From contig NC_081842.1 in NCBI RefSeq assembly GCF_963259705.1, forward strand, positions 34,933,796-34,997,795: a stretch of DNA of 64,000 nt. The letters run 5' to 3'. Positions within the stretch are counted from its first letter, which is position 1. Every line of letters begins with the position of its first letter. This DNA comes from Myotis daubentonii (lineage: Eukaryota; Chordata; Mammalia; Chiroptera; Vespertilionidae). A model generated the notes under the pieces. It did no database searches. It was not told the DNA's origin and saw only the letters and a program-made list of their open reading frames with translations. Below are positions 34,145-44,730 of the stretch, piece by piece. Both the position numbers and the translations under genes were made by a program.

Positions 34145-36681
34145 ATGGCTACAAACAAGTACCTATCAATAATAACTTTAAACATCAATGGCCTAAATGC
34201 TCCAATCAAAACACATAGAGTGGTTGAATGGATAAGAAAACATGACCCATATATATGCTGTCTACAAAAGACCAACATCAGAATAAGAAACTCACATAGA
34301 CTGAAAGTGAAGGGATGTAAAAATATCTTTCAGGCAAATGCAAATGAAAAAAAGCTGGAGTAGCAATACTTTATCTGATAAAATAGACCTCAGAGTACAG
34401 GCCATACCAGAGATAAGGAAGGCCACTTCATAATACAAGAAGAATCGATACAACAAGAAGATGTAACTCTGGTAAACATATATGCACCCAATGCAGGAGC
34501 ACCCAAATACATAAAAATACTGCTGGAAGATATCAAGGGAGAGATTGACAGCAATATAATCATAGTAGGAGACTATAACACCCCACTGACATCACTGGAT
34601 AAATCCTCTAGACAAAAAATCAGCAAAGAAACATCACTCCTAAATGACTCACTAGATCAGATGGAATTAATTGACATCTTCAAAACATTTAACCCCAGAG
34701 CCACGGAATATACATTCTTCTCAAGTGCACATGGGACTTTTCAAAGATAGACCACTATTGATTCACAGGCAAAGTCTCTCCAAATTCAAGAAGATTCAAA
34801 TTATATCAAGAATCTTCTCAGATCACAATGGCATAATATTAGAAATTAACTACAATAAAAACAATTAAAAAAATCCAGACACGTGGAGGATAAATAGCAT
34901 GCTATTAAACAATGATTGGGTTACCAAAGAGATCAAAGAAGAAATTAAAACCATCCTGGAAATGAATGACAATGAAAACAAAACAACCCAAAACCTATGG
35001 GACACAGTGAAAGCAGTCCTGAGAGGGAAGTTCTTAGCCTACAGGCCTACCTCAGAAAACAAGAAACAATGGTAATAAATTATCTAACTCTACAACTTAA
35101 ATAATTAGAAAGAGAGCCACAAGAAAAGCCCAGAGTGAGCAGAAGGAAGGAAATAATAAAGATCAGAGCAGAAATAAATGAAATAGAGACCAAAAAACAA
35201 TACAAAAGATCAATAAAACCAAAAGCTGGTTCTTGGAAAGGATAAAAAAGATTGATGAATCTCTAGCCAGGCTCACAAAGAAGCAAAGAGAGAGGACCCA
35301 AGTAAACAAAATCATAAATGAAAGAGGCAAAATAACAACCTACTCCACAGAAATACAAAATATTGTAAAAAAAAAAAATACTATGAAAACCTTTACTCCA
35401 ACAAACTAAACAACCTAGAGAAAATAGACATATTCCTAGAAATATACGACCTTCCAAAACTCAATCAAGAAGAATTAAAAAATCTCAATATGCTTATACT
35501 AAGGAGGAAATTGAAGCAGTCATCAAAAAGCTTCCAGCAAACAAAAACCCAGGACCAGAAAGCTTCACAGGAGAGTTTTATCAAACATTCAAAGAACTAA
35601 AACCTATCTTTCTCAGATTATTGGAAAAAATTCAAGAGGAAGGCTTACTTCCAAGCTCTTTCTATGAAGCCAGCATTACCCTAATCCCAAAACCAGATAA
35701 AGAAACTACAAAGAAAGAGAATTATAGGCCAATATCCCTGATGAACATAGATGCTAAAATCCTCAACAAAATTCTAGCAAATTAGATCCAGCATTACATT
35801 AGAAAGATCATACAACATGACCAAGTGTGATTTATCCCAGGGATGCAAGGCTGGTACAATATTTGCAAATTAATAAACGTGATACATCACATAAACAAAT
35901 TGAGAGACAAAAATCACATAATCATATCAATTGATGCAGAAAAGGCATTTGACAAAATCCAACACCCTTTCCTGATAAAAACTCTCAGCAAAGTGGGAAT
36001 AGAGGGATCATACCTCAACATAATAAAATCCTTATATGACAAACCTACAGGCAACATCATACTCAATGGGTAAAAACTAAAACCATTTCCCTAAGAATAG
36101 GAACAAGACAGGGATGCCCACTTACACCACTCCTGTTTGAAATAATTCTGGAAGTGCTAGCCATAGTGATCAGACAAGAAGAAGAAATAAAAGACATCCA
36201 AATTGGAAAAGAAGAAGTAAAATTTCTTCTTTATTATTCACAGATGACATGATATTGTATATAGAAAACCCTAAAGACTCAAACAAAATACTGCTAGAAC
36301 TAATAAATGAATTTGGCAATGGAGCAGGATACAAAATTAACACCCAGAAATCTATGGCTTTTTTATACACAAATAATGAACTCACAGAAAGAGAAACTAA
36401 AAACAACAACAACAATCCCATTGCAACAAAAAAATTAAGAAACAGAAGAATAAATTTAACCAAGGAGGTCAAGGACCTGTACTCAGAAAATTACAGGATG
36501 CTGAAAAAAGAGATGGAGGAAGACGTAAACAAATGAAAGGATTTCTTGTGTTCATGGATTGGTAGAATCAACATAATTAAAATATCTATACTACCCAAAG
36601 CAATCTATAGATTCAATGTAATCCCCATTAAAATACTAATGGCATACTTTAAAGACCTAGAACAAACTCTCTAAAAATTCA
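34145..36681 (+). pseudogene. L1 ORF2 remnant: endonuclease and reverse transcriptase part
   Basis: ORF2p nicks target DNA and reverse-transcribes L1 RNA. The start 'MATNKYLSIITLNINGLN' is intact. The endonuclease motif usually read LQETH is LQKT here, so the catalytic Glu is Lys; 'VGDYNTP' (about 34567) is kept, and the segment that normally ends in Asp-His is cut by a stop near 34748. In the reverse transcriptase, '[13 protein letters not shown]' (about 35929) is present, and the active-site block reads FTDD (36237-36248) in a different frame from the preceding domain. Several stops occur. It stops at 36681 where a Helitron begins. Confidence 0.9.
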
Positions 36682-37340
36682 TCTATAATAATAAAAGCCT
36701 AATATGCTAATTAGACCAGTCAGCAGAACGACCTTCCGCACGTCATTCCAGACATCCTGACAGACTAAGTCGTGGAGACAGGGGCTGAGGCAGAGGTGAT
36801 TAGGGGTGATCAGGCAGGCAGGTGAATGGTTAGGGATGATCAGGCAGGCAGGTGAGCAGTTAGGAGCGATCAGGTAGGCAGGCAGAGAAGTTAGTAGTGG
36901 TAAGGCAGGCAGGCGAGTAGTTAGGGTCGATCAGGTAGGCCCATTGGTTTGGGGTGATGAGGCAGGCAGGTGAGTGGTTAGGGGTGACCACACCAGCAGC
37001 AGAGTGCTTAGGGACAGTCAGGCAGGGTTGTTAGGAGCGATCAGGCAGGCAGCCAGAGTGGTTAGGGGCAATCAGGCAGGCAGTCGAGTGCTTAGGGGTG
37101 ATCAGGCAGGCAGGCAGACAGAGTGGTTAGGGGCAATCAGGCATGTAGGTAGGTGAGCAGTTAGGAGCCAGAGGTCCCGGATTATGAGAGGGACGTCAGA
37201 TTGGCAGTTTAGGCCCACATGGATCAGGCCTAAACCAGCAGTCAGACATCCCCTGAAGGGTCCCGGATTGCAAGAGGGTGCAGGCTCAGCTGAGGTACCC
37301 TCCAACCCCTGTGCATGAATTTCATGCACCATGCCTCTAG
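36682..37340 (+). mobile_element. non-autonomous Helitron in L1 ORF2
   Basis: Starts TCTATAATAATAAAAGCC after A and ends ATGCCTCTAG at 37340. The 3' hairpin is GTGCATGAATTTCATGCAC. About 36790-37160 is an array of 'ggttaggggtgatcaggcag'-type units (around 37 bp). It has no coding capacity. A hAT element starts two bases after the end. Confidence 0.9.
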
Positions 37341-37342
37341 CC

Positions 37343-37559
37343 CAGGGGTGCGCAAACTTTTTGACTCGAGGGCCACAATGGGTTCTTAAACTGGACCGGA
37401 GGGCCGGAACAAAAGCATGGATGGAGTGTTTGTGTGAACTAATATAAATTCAAAGTAAACATCAGTACATAAAAGGGTACGGTCTTTTTTTTTTTTTTTA
37501 GTTTTATTCATTTCAAATGGGCTGGATACGGCCCGCCGGCCGTAGTTTGCCCACGGCTG
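37343..37559 (+). mobile_element. non-autonomous hAT in Helitron junction
   Basis: The termini CAGGGGTGCGCAAAC and GTTTGCCCACGGCTG are inverted repeats. The 8-bp flanks CTCTAGCC (37335-37342) and CTCGAGCC (37560-37567) differ at one base, showing insertion into the CTAG terminus of the preceding Helitron. It contains a T-run (37487-37499) and encodes nothing. Confidence 0.9.
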
Positions 37560-37565
37560 CTCGAG

Positions 37566-37958
37566 CCATATATAATTAAAGCCTAATATGCTAAGTGTCC
37601 GGTTGTTCAGTTGGCCATTCAACCAATCAAAGAATATGCTAATGATATGTTAAGACAGCTCAACTGCTCACTATGCTGGGCACTGACTACCAGGGGGCAG
37701 ATTGTCAACCAGTCAACCAGTCTCTATGATGAGAACTGACCACCAGGTAGGTGAGCTTGTTTCTGGGGTTTGACAGAATCAACTGAGCGAGACGGGCTGG
37801 ACCTGCCCTGGAGCCCTCCTGTGGTTCTTCCCCAGCTGGCCAACCTCGCTCATCCCTCCCTAGAAGCCGGGCTCACAGTCAGCAAGTACAGTGGCAGTGG
37901 CAGGAGCCCCTCCCACCTTCACAGGAGCACTAAGGACTGACAGCTTAGGCCTGCTCCC
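37566..37958 (+). mobile_element. truncated Helitron, second in tandem
   Basis: 'ccatatataattaaagcc' followed by 'taatatgctaagtgtccgg' is a Helitron 5' end directly behind the former 3' end of the element at 36682. It shares the 'accagggggcag' segment with Helitron B. It lacks the 3' hairpin and CTAG and runs straight into L1 ORF2 at about 37959, so its 3' end was deleted together with L1 sequence. Confidence 0.75.
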
Positions 37959-38166
37959 TATGGAACTCCCATTTGACCCAGTGATCCCACTTCTAGGACT
38001 ATATCCCAAGAAACCAGAAACACCAATCAGAAAGGATATATGCACCCCCATGTTCATAGCAGCACAATTTACAATAGCAAAGATTTGGAAACAGCCTAAG
38101 TGCCCATCAGCAGATGAGTGGTACATCTACACAATGGAATACTATGCTGCTGTAAAAAAAGAATGA
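37959..38166 (+). pseudogene. L1 ORF2 C-terminal remnant
   Basis: Encodes the conserved L1 ORF2 C-terminus: 'MELPFDPVIPLLG', then 'YPKKPETPIRKDICTPMF', then 'AAQFTIAKIWKQPKCPSA' and 'YTMEYYAAVKKE', ending with a stop at about 38164-38166. About 1 kb of ORF2 is missing between 36681 and this point. The 3' UTR follows ('gggactggagagcattagc', 'aagtgaaataagccag'). Confidence 0.9.
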
Positions 38167-38354
38167 ATTCTTACCATTTGCAACAGCATGGATGGGACTG
38201 GAGAGCATTAGCTAAGTGAAATAAGCCAGCCAGAGAAAGACAAATATCACATGATCTCACTCATTTGTGGAATATAATGAACAACATAAAATGATGAACA
38301 AAATTAGATCCAGAGACATAGAAGCATTGAACAGACCATCAAACCTATGAGGGA

Positions 38355-38575
38355 GCCTTAACCGGTTTGGCTCAGTGGATAGAGCGTCAGCCTGCGGACT
38401 GAAGGGTCCTGGGTTTGATTCCGGTCAAGGGCATATACCTTGGTTGTGGGCACATCCCCAATAGGGGGTGTGCAGGAGGCAGCTGATCGATGTTTCTCTC
38501 TCATCGATGTTTCTAACTCTCTATCTCTCTCCCTTCCTCTCTGTAAAAAATCAATAAAATATATTTTAAAAAAAA
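38355..38575 (+). mobile_element. Ves SINE in L1 3' UTR
   Basis: Young-type copy with 'tttggctcagtggatagag' (A box), 'gggtttgattccggtc' (B box) and the paired 'atcgatgtttctctctcatc' body. The 10-bp flanks CTATGAGGGA (38345-38354 and 38576-38585) match exactly. Confidence 0.96.
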
Positions 38576-38805
38576 CTATGAGGGAAGGTGGGGGGGTGAG
38601 GCGGTAAGAGATCAACCAAAGGACTTGTATGCATGCATATGAGCTAAACCAATGGACACAGATCGGGGGCGGGGGGCACAGAAGTGGGGAGGGCACCTTC
38701 TGCGGGTGGGGATGGCTGGGAAGAGGTCAATGGGGAAAAAGGAGACTTAAGTAATATTTTAAACAATAAAGAATTTAAATTAAATTAAAAGTGAAAAAAA
38801 AGATA

Positions 38806-38870
38806 TGCAAACAACCTCAGTGTTCATTGACAGATGAATAAATAAAGAAATTGTGGTAAATAAATATAAA
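38806..38870 (+). other. possible 3'-transduced sequence of the L1
   Basis: Lies after the L1 internal A-tract but inside the target duplication that flanks the whole insertion. It resembles an L1 ORF2 C-terminal piece ('acaacctcagtgttcattga', 'cagatgaataaataaagaaa') and ends in its own A-rich tail with AATAAA. This is the pattern left when L1 transcription reads through into flanking DNA. Confidence 0.5.
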
Positions 38871-38884
38871 AACAGTGAAGTTTA

Positions 38885-39445
38885 TAGTAGTATACGCCTA
38901 AATTAAAAAAGAAGAAAGAACCTGGCCAGTATGGTTTATTGGTTGAAATTTGACCCATGAACCAGGTCATAATTCAATTCCTGGTCAGGACACATGCCTA
39001 GATTGTGGGCTTAATCCCCAGTGGAGGGCATGCATGAGTCTGCTGACCAGTGATTCTCATCATTGATGTTTCCATCTCTCCCTCTCAGTTCCTCCTTTTG
39101 AAGTCAATAAAAAAATATTTTTAAACATTTTTTTTTAAAGAAGAAAGATCTGAAATAGTCTAACTTAATACTCCCGGGAACTAGGAAAAAAAAAAAAAGC
39201 ATTGTAGTTCCACATTAGCAGAAGAAAGAAAATATTAAAATCAAAGCAGAAATAAATAAAATAAGGAATAGAAAAACTCAATGAAACTAAGAGTTGATTT
39301 TTTGAAACATATACAGAATTGACAAATATTTAACTAGACTTAGTAAGAAAAAATATCTCAAGTAATTAAAATTAGAAAAGAAAGAAGAGACATTACAACT
39401 GATGCAACAGAAATCAAGATATTCATAAGAGATGAAACTAGAAGG
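38885..39445 (+). mobile_element. old L1 ORF2 fragment, right half
   Basis: Continues the fragment at 32100-32310. Landmarks are 'gcagaaataaataaaataag' (39245), 'caatgaaactaagagttgat' (39278), 'ttgacaaatatttaactaga' (39316) and 'gagacattacaactgatgca' (39386), the normal order in L1 ORF2. It is split once more by a Ves SINE. Confidence 0.82.
38920..39136 (+). mobile_element. Ves SINE in old L1
   Basis: 'ggccagtatggtttattgg' has a mutated A box (gtttattgg), while the 'ttcaattcctggtcagg' B-box region is partly kept. The 12-bp flanks AAAGAAGAAAGA (38908-38919 and 39137-39148) match exactly. Confidence 0.92.
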
Positions 39446-39745
39446 AGATGAGTTATGAAAAACTATCTGTACTTTCTGGGGAATTTTCTGTAAAACTAAA
39501 ACTGCTCTAAAATATAAATTCTATGAAAAAGAGTGAGAGAAAATGGGTGAAATTAATTGTAATAATATATTCAAATTATGAAATATAAACTATTATTTTA
39601 TCAATAAAAATTCTGTACTTTTGTCATACAAAATGGTTGCAGTATAGTGTGTAATTTTACATTTACTTTTAAATTCACATTAGCCATAATTCAAGTGCCC
39701 AAAGCCACATCTGCCTAGTGGCTTCCATATTAAATAGTGTAGGTA
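39446..39745. other. AT-rich non-coding stretch
   Basis: No feature recognised. Confidence 0.4.
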
Positions 39746-39941
39746 TCTATAATAATAAAAGCATAATATGCTAATTAGACCAGACGTCCTTCCAGACGAA
39801 GCTGGGACTGCGAGGGGAGCCCAGGTCCCTGCTGGTGGCTGGAGGGAAGCCCAGGTCCCAGGTGCCAGAGGGAAGTTGGTGCCGGCAGCCAAGGGAAGGA
39901 ATGCCTACTTCTTGCATGAATTTCATGCATCAGGCCTCTAG
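39746..39941 (+). mobile_element. short non-autonomous Helitron
   Basis: Starts TCTATAATAATAAAAGC after A and ends GGCCTCTAG at 39941 before T. The hairpin TGCATGAATTTCATGCA (39914-39930) is a perfect palindrome. The interior has repeated 'gcccaggtccc' segments. About 196 bp and clearly full length for its subfamily. Confidence 0.93.
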
Positions 39942-41049
39942 TACATAAATAATGTCTTAATTGTTAGAATAAAGGTGTATACAGAATATAATAAAAATAA
40001 GGGGTGTGGGGTACTTAAGGCAGTCTGTGGGACAGAAAAAGCCTCAGAGAGAGGATAGGGCTGAGCTGTTACTTGAAGGAATTATGGGAATTACCTAGTA
40101 AGCACAAACACTAGGCAAAGCCAAGCAAGAGTCAAAGCCAGGGCTGATGGATTCAGTCAGTAAAACTATCATGAACCACTGTTCGATCCAGGGAGTTTAT
40201 TACTTGCATTGAGAGTGAACGGAAGAATAGCTAAAGGTATCAACTCCCTGCATCTTTGCCCTGCACACCAAAAAGCGTGACACAAAACAAAAGCGAGTGG
40301 GTTGACTGCACTATGAGGTGTAGGATGCCTCATTGCTGAGGAGTCATTTCCAGACTGCGGCTAAGTGGTGTTATGGTGTGCAGCTACACTCTGGAGAAGA
40401 TAGGACAGAAAGCCTCATATCACCTTAGAACTTGGAAAAATAATCAGATAAATCCATTTAATTTGTTTCTAGATTTGATACATTTATCTGTTTGTTTCTT
40501 ATTCAGTTTGTTTCAGAAGGAACTCAAGGTAGATTCAGTTTTACTTATAATATGAGCACCTTTCCCACAGAAAATTAAGCCCCGAGCCACTGGACTAATT
40601 TCATGTGACTGAGGGTTCCGTTTTGCATTTGTCTCATATCTAAGCTCCTTGCTATGAGGACTATAATGTCAGAGTGAGATCATGTCAACTCCCTTTAAGA
40701 GATTAAATCTTGTGGACTCACATTCCCATCATGTTTTCTTCCTCCAGTTAACCCAATGTATTTGCAAGTTTATAGACTTTTCTGGCTGATGTTTTTCCCT
40801 TTTAAAGATTATTCCTGAAACCTGCCTGCGCATTCATGAGAATTATTTCCAGTTTGTTCTTCTAACCCCAAAGTTACTTATAAATGCTGTTTGATATTTT
40901 CCAAGGGCAGTGTAATAGTTCAGGGGGACTTCTCCCACCTCGAACACTAAGACTAGCAGTCCACATCCAGACTATTCCCAATTCTCAAAATATCACTGGC
41001 TCTGCTGTCCTACCACTCTAATGGCAAAGTGTTTGTAGCTAATGTTGAT
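39942..41049. other. non-coding stretch
   Basis: No repeat or exon recognised; moderate GC content. Confidence 0.4.
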
Positions 41050-41275
41050 TAATTACAATGTGTTGGGCACTATGCTGTGTTCTTTGACAGACATTAATCC
41101 ATTTGATCCTATGAAACCCTATTTAGTAGATGCTGCTCTTATTCTCCTTTTATAGATTAGAAAACACATAGGCTAAGTAACTCCAGTTAATTCATCCAGT
41201 AAGTGAGGGGATTACAACCCTTGCAGTCTGGCTCCAAAGAAAGAGTGCTTTCCCTCCACACTATCTCTGCCTCAA
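41050..41275 (-). repeat. MIR SINE
   Basis: Long match to reverse MIR: 'gtgttgggcactatgctgtg', 'ttaatccatttgatcctatg', 'tccttttatagattagaaaa', 'aagtgaggggattacaaccc' and 'tctggctccaaagaaagag', each a MIR landmark in the right order. Confidence 0.8.
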
Positions 41276-41687
41276 AAGTAATATAATCTAATTCCAAATA
41301 ACGCAACACTGTATACAATTGTCCAACATTTACTCCATCCCATACAACTTAAAACACCAAGCCCTGTCGAATGTTCAAACCACCTAAACCACCTAGTATG
41401 TATTTTTAAATTAGCCAACCAAAACACATAAGTTACCCTGTCCCCAATTTTCTTCAGATTTCCTTGATTCCTACTGGGGTCACTAGTTGGGATCTCAATT
41501 TGTCATTCCGTAGCTACAGCTGGAATACTCCTCTACAATCTCCAAAATTGCATCACTTCAGTTCCATGACTTTCTTACCAACCTTCTGTTTACCAAAGTC
41601 AGTCTTCTAAGAATATGTTATCACCAAACTCACAGACTTTCAAAAAGTAACAACTATTACTCTATGCAATGTTTTTCTTTACAATTA
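41276..41687. other. non-coding stretch
   Basis: No feature recognised. Confidence 0.4.
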
Positions 41688-42106
41688 TCCTATATAATTA
41701 AAGCCCAGTGATCGAAACGGTGGAAGGACCAGAACAACCAGAGACCAGAATGACCACGCCCCTCACACCGGCTGGCCGCCCCCCAACGAGAGGTTAAGGG
41801 TGATCAGGCAGACAGGTGAGCAGTTAGGAGTGATCAGGGAGGCAGGCAGAGTGGTTAGGGGTGATCAGGCAGGCAGAGGTGGCTAGGGGTGATCAGGCAG
41901 GCAGGCAGAATGGTTAGGGGCAATCAGGTAGGCATGTGAGCAGTTAGGGGCCAGTGGTCCCGGATTGTAAGAGGGATGTCCTACTGCCGATCTAGGCCTG
42001 ATCTCTGTAGTTGGACATCCCCCGAGGGTTCCTGGATTTCGAGAGGGTGCAGGCTGGCTGAGGAATTCCCCCTCCCATGCACGAATTTTGTGTACCAGGC
42101 CTCTAG
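41688..42106 (+). mobile_element. non-autonomous Helitron
   Basis: Starts TCCTATATAATTAAAGCCC after A and ends GGCCTCTAG at 42106 before T. The hairpin region 'atgcacgaattttgtgta' is mutated on one side. The interior 'ggttaggggtgatcaggcag' units (41790-41945) relate it to the Helitron at 36682. Confidence 0.92.
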
Positions 42107-42108
42107 TT

Positions 42109-42334
42109 TTTCATAAAAACTAACTAACTGGACACAGACAACAATATGGTGATTGCCAGAGGGAAGGGAAGTTGGAAAAGGTAGAAGAAGGTAAAGGAGG
42201 GATAAATGGTGACGGAAGGAAATGTCACTTGGGGTGGTAAACAATATACAGATGATGTGATGTAGAATTGTGTACCTGAAATCTATATAATTTTATTAAC
42301 CAATGTCACCCCAATAAATTCAGTTTAAAAAGTT
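42109..42334 (+). mobile_element. L1 3'-UTR end fragment
   Basis: 'caatatggtgattgccagag', 'gggataaatggtgacggaag', 'tgtagaattgtgtacctgaa' and 'aatgtcaccccaataaattc' form the end of a mammalian L1 3' UTR with its AATAAA signal. It is 5'-truncated by, or just behind, the Helitron. Confidence 0.8.
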
Positions 42335-42362
42335 GAGTAACAGATTCCAACACATTTCTTCA

Positions 42363-42572
42363 ATATATATATTTTTGTTGATTTAAGAGAATAAGGGAGA
42401 GGGAGATACAGAAACATCAATGATAAGAAAGAATCATTGATAGGCTGACTCCTGCACCCCCCACACTGGGGATTGAGCCCGCAAACCGGGCATGTGCCCT
42501 GACCCGGGAATCGAACTTATGATCTCCTGGTTCATAGGTCAGTGCTCAACCACTGAGCAACACTGGCCAGAC
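42363..42572 (-). mobile_element. Ves SINE
   Basis: Full-length in reverse, with 'gggaatcgaacttatgatc' (B-box side) and 'accactgagcaacactggc' (A-box side). The 17-bp flanks TCCAACACATTTCTTCA (42346-42362 and 42573-42589) match exactly, the best duplication in the window. Confidence 0.97.
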
Positions 42573-42589
42573 TCCAACACATTTCTTCA

Positions 42590-43296
42590 TTTTTAGGCCA
42601 TTATTCTCAAACAATTCTTCAACACTAGTACACCCAAAGAGTAGTATCTACTTCCATCAGTTGATTTAAGGATATGGAGATGAGTGGGTGGTAAAAATAA
42701 AAAATCCTTCTTAGGATGTGTAACTATATAGAAGGACTGAAAAAAGAAAATGTACCCTAGTTGAAACTTAGACTCTCTTTCAATCTGAGAATCACCATTC
42801 TGAATACTAAATTAGAGAATTTGTGATTATGTGAATCAGGGAATCATACAGATCACTGAAAGAAATGAGGGAGACTTTGAGGTCCTAGTTTCACCTGGTG
42901 TCAGGCGTTTTGTTCCAGTTCTTCAGAAACTACCACAAGTAAACTTCATAACACTTAGAAGATACATTCCCAAAGGAGATAAATTATAAATAACTAAGAT
43001 TTCCGTAACCTTTGATTAAATACAACAACTCTACTTAAGAAGACATCCTTCTCTCTGAGAGAACAGTGCCTATAATACTTCCCTCATGTAAGAGAAATTG
43101 GAAATTTTTAGAACTGGACTATCCAGTACTCAGCTCTTCATTGATGTTCTCTTGCACGATTCTATCGGGAATAGCTGGAGCATGATGAAATAAACTGCCT
43201 GCAGGACGTTACATTAAAAATAGATGGGCCAGATCAGAGATAAACAAAGCCCTTTCAAGACTCTAGGGCCAGCAGCACTTGAGTCTAAAAAGAAAG
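42590..43296. other. non-coding stretch
   Basis: No feature recognised. Confidence 0.4.
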
Positions 43297-43304
43297 CCTT
43301 AAAG

Positions 43305-43509
43305 CAGGGGTTCTCAAACTTTTTAAACAGGGGGCCAGTTCACTGTCCCTCAGACCGTTGAAGGGCTGGACTATTGTTTAAAAAAAAACCTATGAACAAA
43401 TTCCTATTCACACTGCACATATCCTATTTTGAAGTAAAAAAACAAAACGGGAACAAATACAATATTTGTATTTGCATGTGGCCCGCGGGCCGTAGTTTGA
43501 GGACCCCTG
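43305..43509 (+). mobile_element. non-autonomous hAT (205 bp)
   Basis: The termini CAGGGGTTCTCAAAC and GTTTGAGGACCCCTG are inverted repeats. The exact 8-bp duplication CCTTAAAG flanks it (43297-43304 and 43510-43517). It belongs to a different family from the SPIN copies. An A-run and AT-rich centre, no coding. Confidence 0.95.
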
Positions 43510-43671
43510 CCTTAAAGAATATGTCCATCAGAAAAGGATGTGGTCATGAATGGTGCAGAGAGAAAAGACAAAGCACCCAACACCCATGCAAGCGATGTCC
43601 AGAACAGCAGTCCTGGGCACACCCAAGAGTTTTTCTAGTAAGTAATGGCAATAAAAGATAGTATACAGAGG

Positions 43672-43900
43672 AGGCAGGCTCATTTTGTGTCCTTTGAATC
43701 TGGGTTCAAATTCTGGTTCAGCAATTACTACTTGTGATAAGTTGAAAAGGTTGTTCTGAGATATTCGATTTTTTTCAACTCTACAATAAGACTAACAATA
43801 CCTACCTCATAGGATTTCATAAAATAAAATAATCAAAGAAAGAATATTAACTGTGTATCATGATGCCTAACAAAAAGTATACACTCAATAAATATTATGT
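43672..43900 (+). repeat. MIR SINE
   Basis: 'tttgaatctgggttcaaatt', 'aacaatacctacctcatagg' and 'caaaaagtatacactcaata' follow MIR in forward orientation, including the end 'aataaatatta'. Confidence 0.75.
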
Positions 43901-43908
43901 ATGAGTGA

Positions 43909-44458
43909 AGTAGGCTGAATTCAGAGATAGCTTCCAAGGTTCCCTTCTCTCATGTACACACCCCATAATCACCTCCCTTGAGTGTGGCAGGGACTAGTGA
44001 ATAAGATGGGGTATCCCTTCCATGTTTAATCCTAATAAGTTTATCAAACGGAAGATTATCCTCAGTGGGCCAGGCTTGATCATGTAAATCCTTGAAAATT
44101 AGAAGGATTCTCCTGCTGGCTTCAAAGATTAAGTTAACAACCATTTTGTGAGAGGAGATAGTCATGCGCAAAGATGTGAGGGTGATCTCTAGATGCTGAG
44201 GGAAGACCCCAGCTGAAAATCAGCAAGAAGAAGGGGTGTGGGCGGGCGGTCAGTCGCAGAGCTGCGTGGAAATAGATCATACCAATAATAAGTGAGATTG
44301 TAGCAGGATTACAAACCTCAGATGAGACTGCAGTCCTGGTGAGATCAAGAGCATTTGTCCTGGGTAAGCCATAATTAAACTTCTGATCTATGGAAATAGT
44401 ATGATAATAGCCACTGAGTTTGTGGGAATTTGTTATGCAACTATAGAAGATTAATACA
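43909..44458 (+). mobile_element. MLT1-type LTR (ERVL-MaLR)
   Basis: 'agtgaataagatggggtatc', 'ggaagattatcctcagtggg', 'agaaggattctcctgctggc', 'actgagtttgtgggaatttg' and the end 'gaagattaataca' follow an MLT1-type LTR in order. It is an ancient solo LTR; no internal sequence is adjacent. Confidence 0.75.
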
Positions 44459-44730
44459 AGTAGTACCTGTTGTTCTCCAGATATTGTTACTATCACTATC
44501 AATTAAATTCATGTCACTATACTCCTCTTTCTGAGTCTAGGCATGCCTCAACTTTCTGATCACATTGGCATCTCATACAGTTTCTTTAACAAGCAGAAAG
44601 TGCTGGTTAAGATAACAATTATAGAATATATTTGGTATTTACATTTCATATTAATTTACTGGTAACACCTGGAAAGTCTCAGCTACTTAGAGTAAATAAT
44701 AATTAAATAAACAATCACTCCACTTTTCTT

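Larger units (their letters stand above)
32311..38870 (+). mobile_element. near full-length L1, broken and interrupted
   Basis: A bat L1 with 5' UTR, ORF1, ORF2 and 3' UTR in order. It is flanked by AAGAGTGAAGTTTA (32297-32310) and AACAGTGAAGTTTA (38871-38884), a 14-bp target duplication with one mismatch at a TT|AAGA endonuclease-type site. Ves SINEs sit in its 5' end and 3' UTR, and a Helitron/hAT/Helitron cassette replaces about 1 kb of ORF2. Nonsense codons and frameshifts mean it is dead. The 3' end has an internal A-tract near 38798-38803 followed by more sequence (see 38806). Confidence 0.88.

Noticed and set aside
36170..36472. 100-codon - strand frame
   Set aside because: Antisense to the L1 ORF2 reverse transcriptase region; a shadow of the L1 coding sequence.
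38377..38450. tRNA gene
   Set aside because: The A- and B-box motifs belong to the tRNA-derived head of a Ves SINE; the downstream sequence follows the SINE body, and no complete cloverleaf with acceptor stem was found. The same applies to the other Ves copies.
38358..38696. 112-codon - strand frame
   Set aside because: Runs through a Ves SINE and L1 3' UTR; no independent coding evidence.
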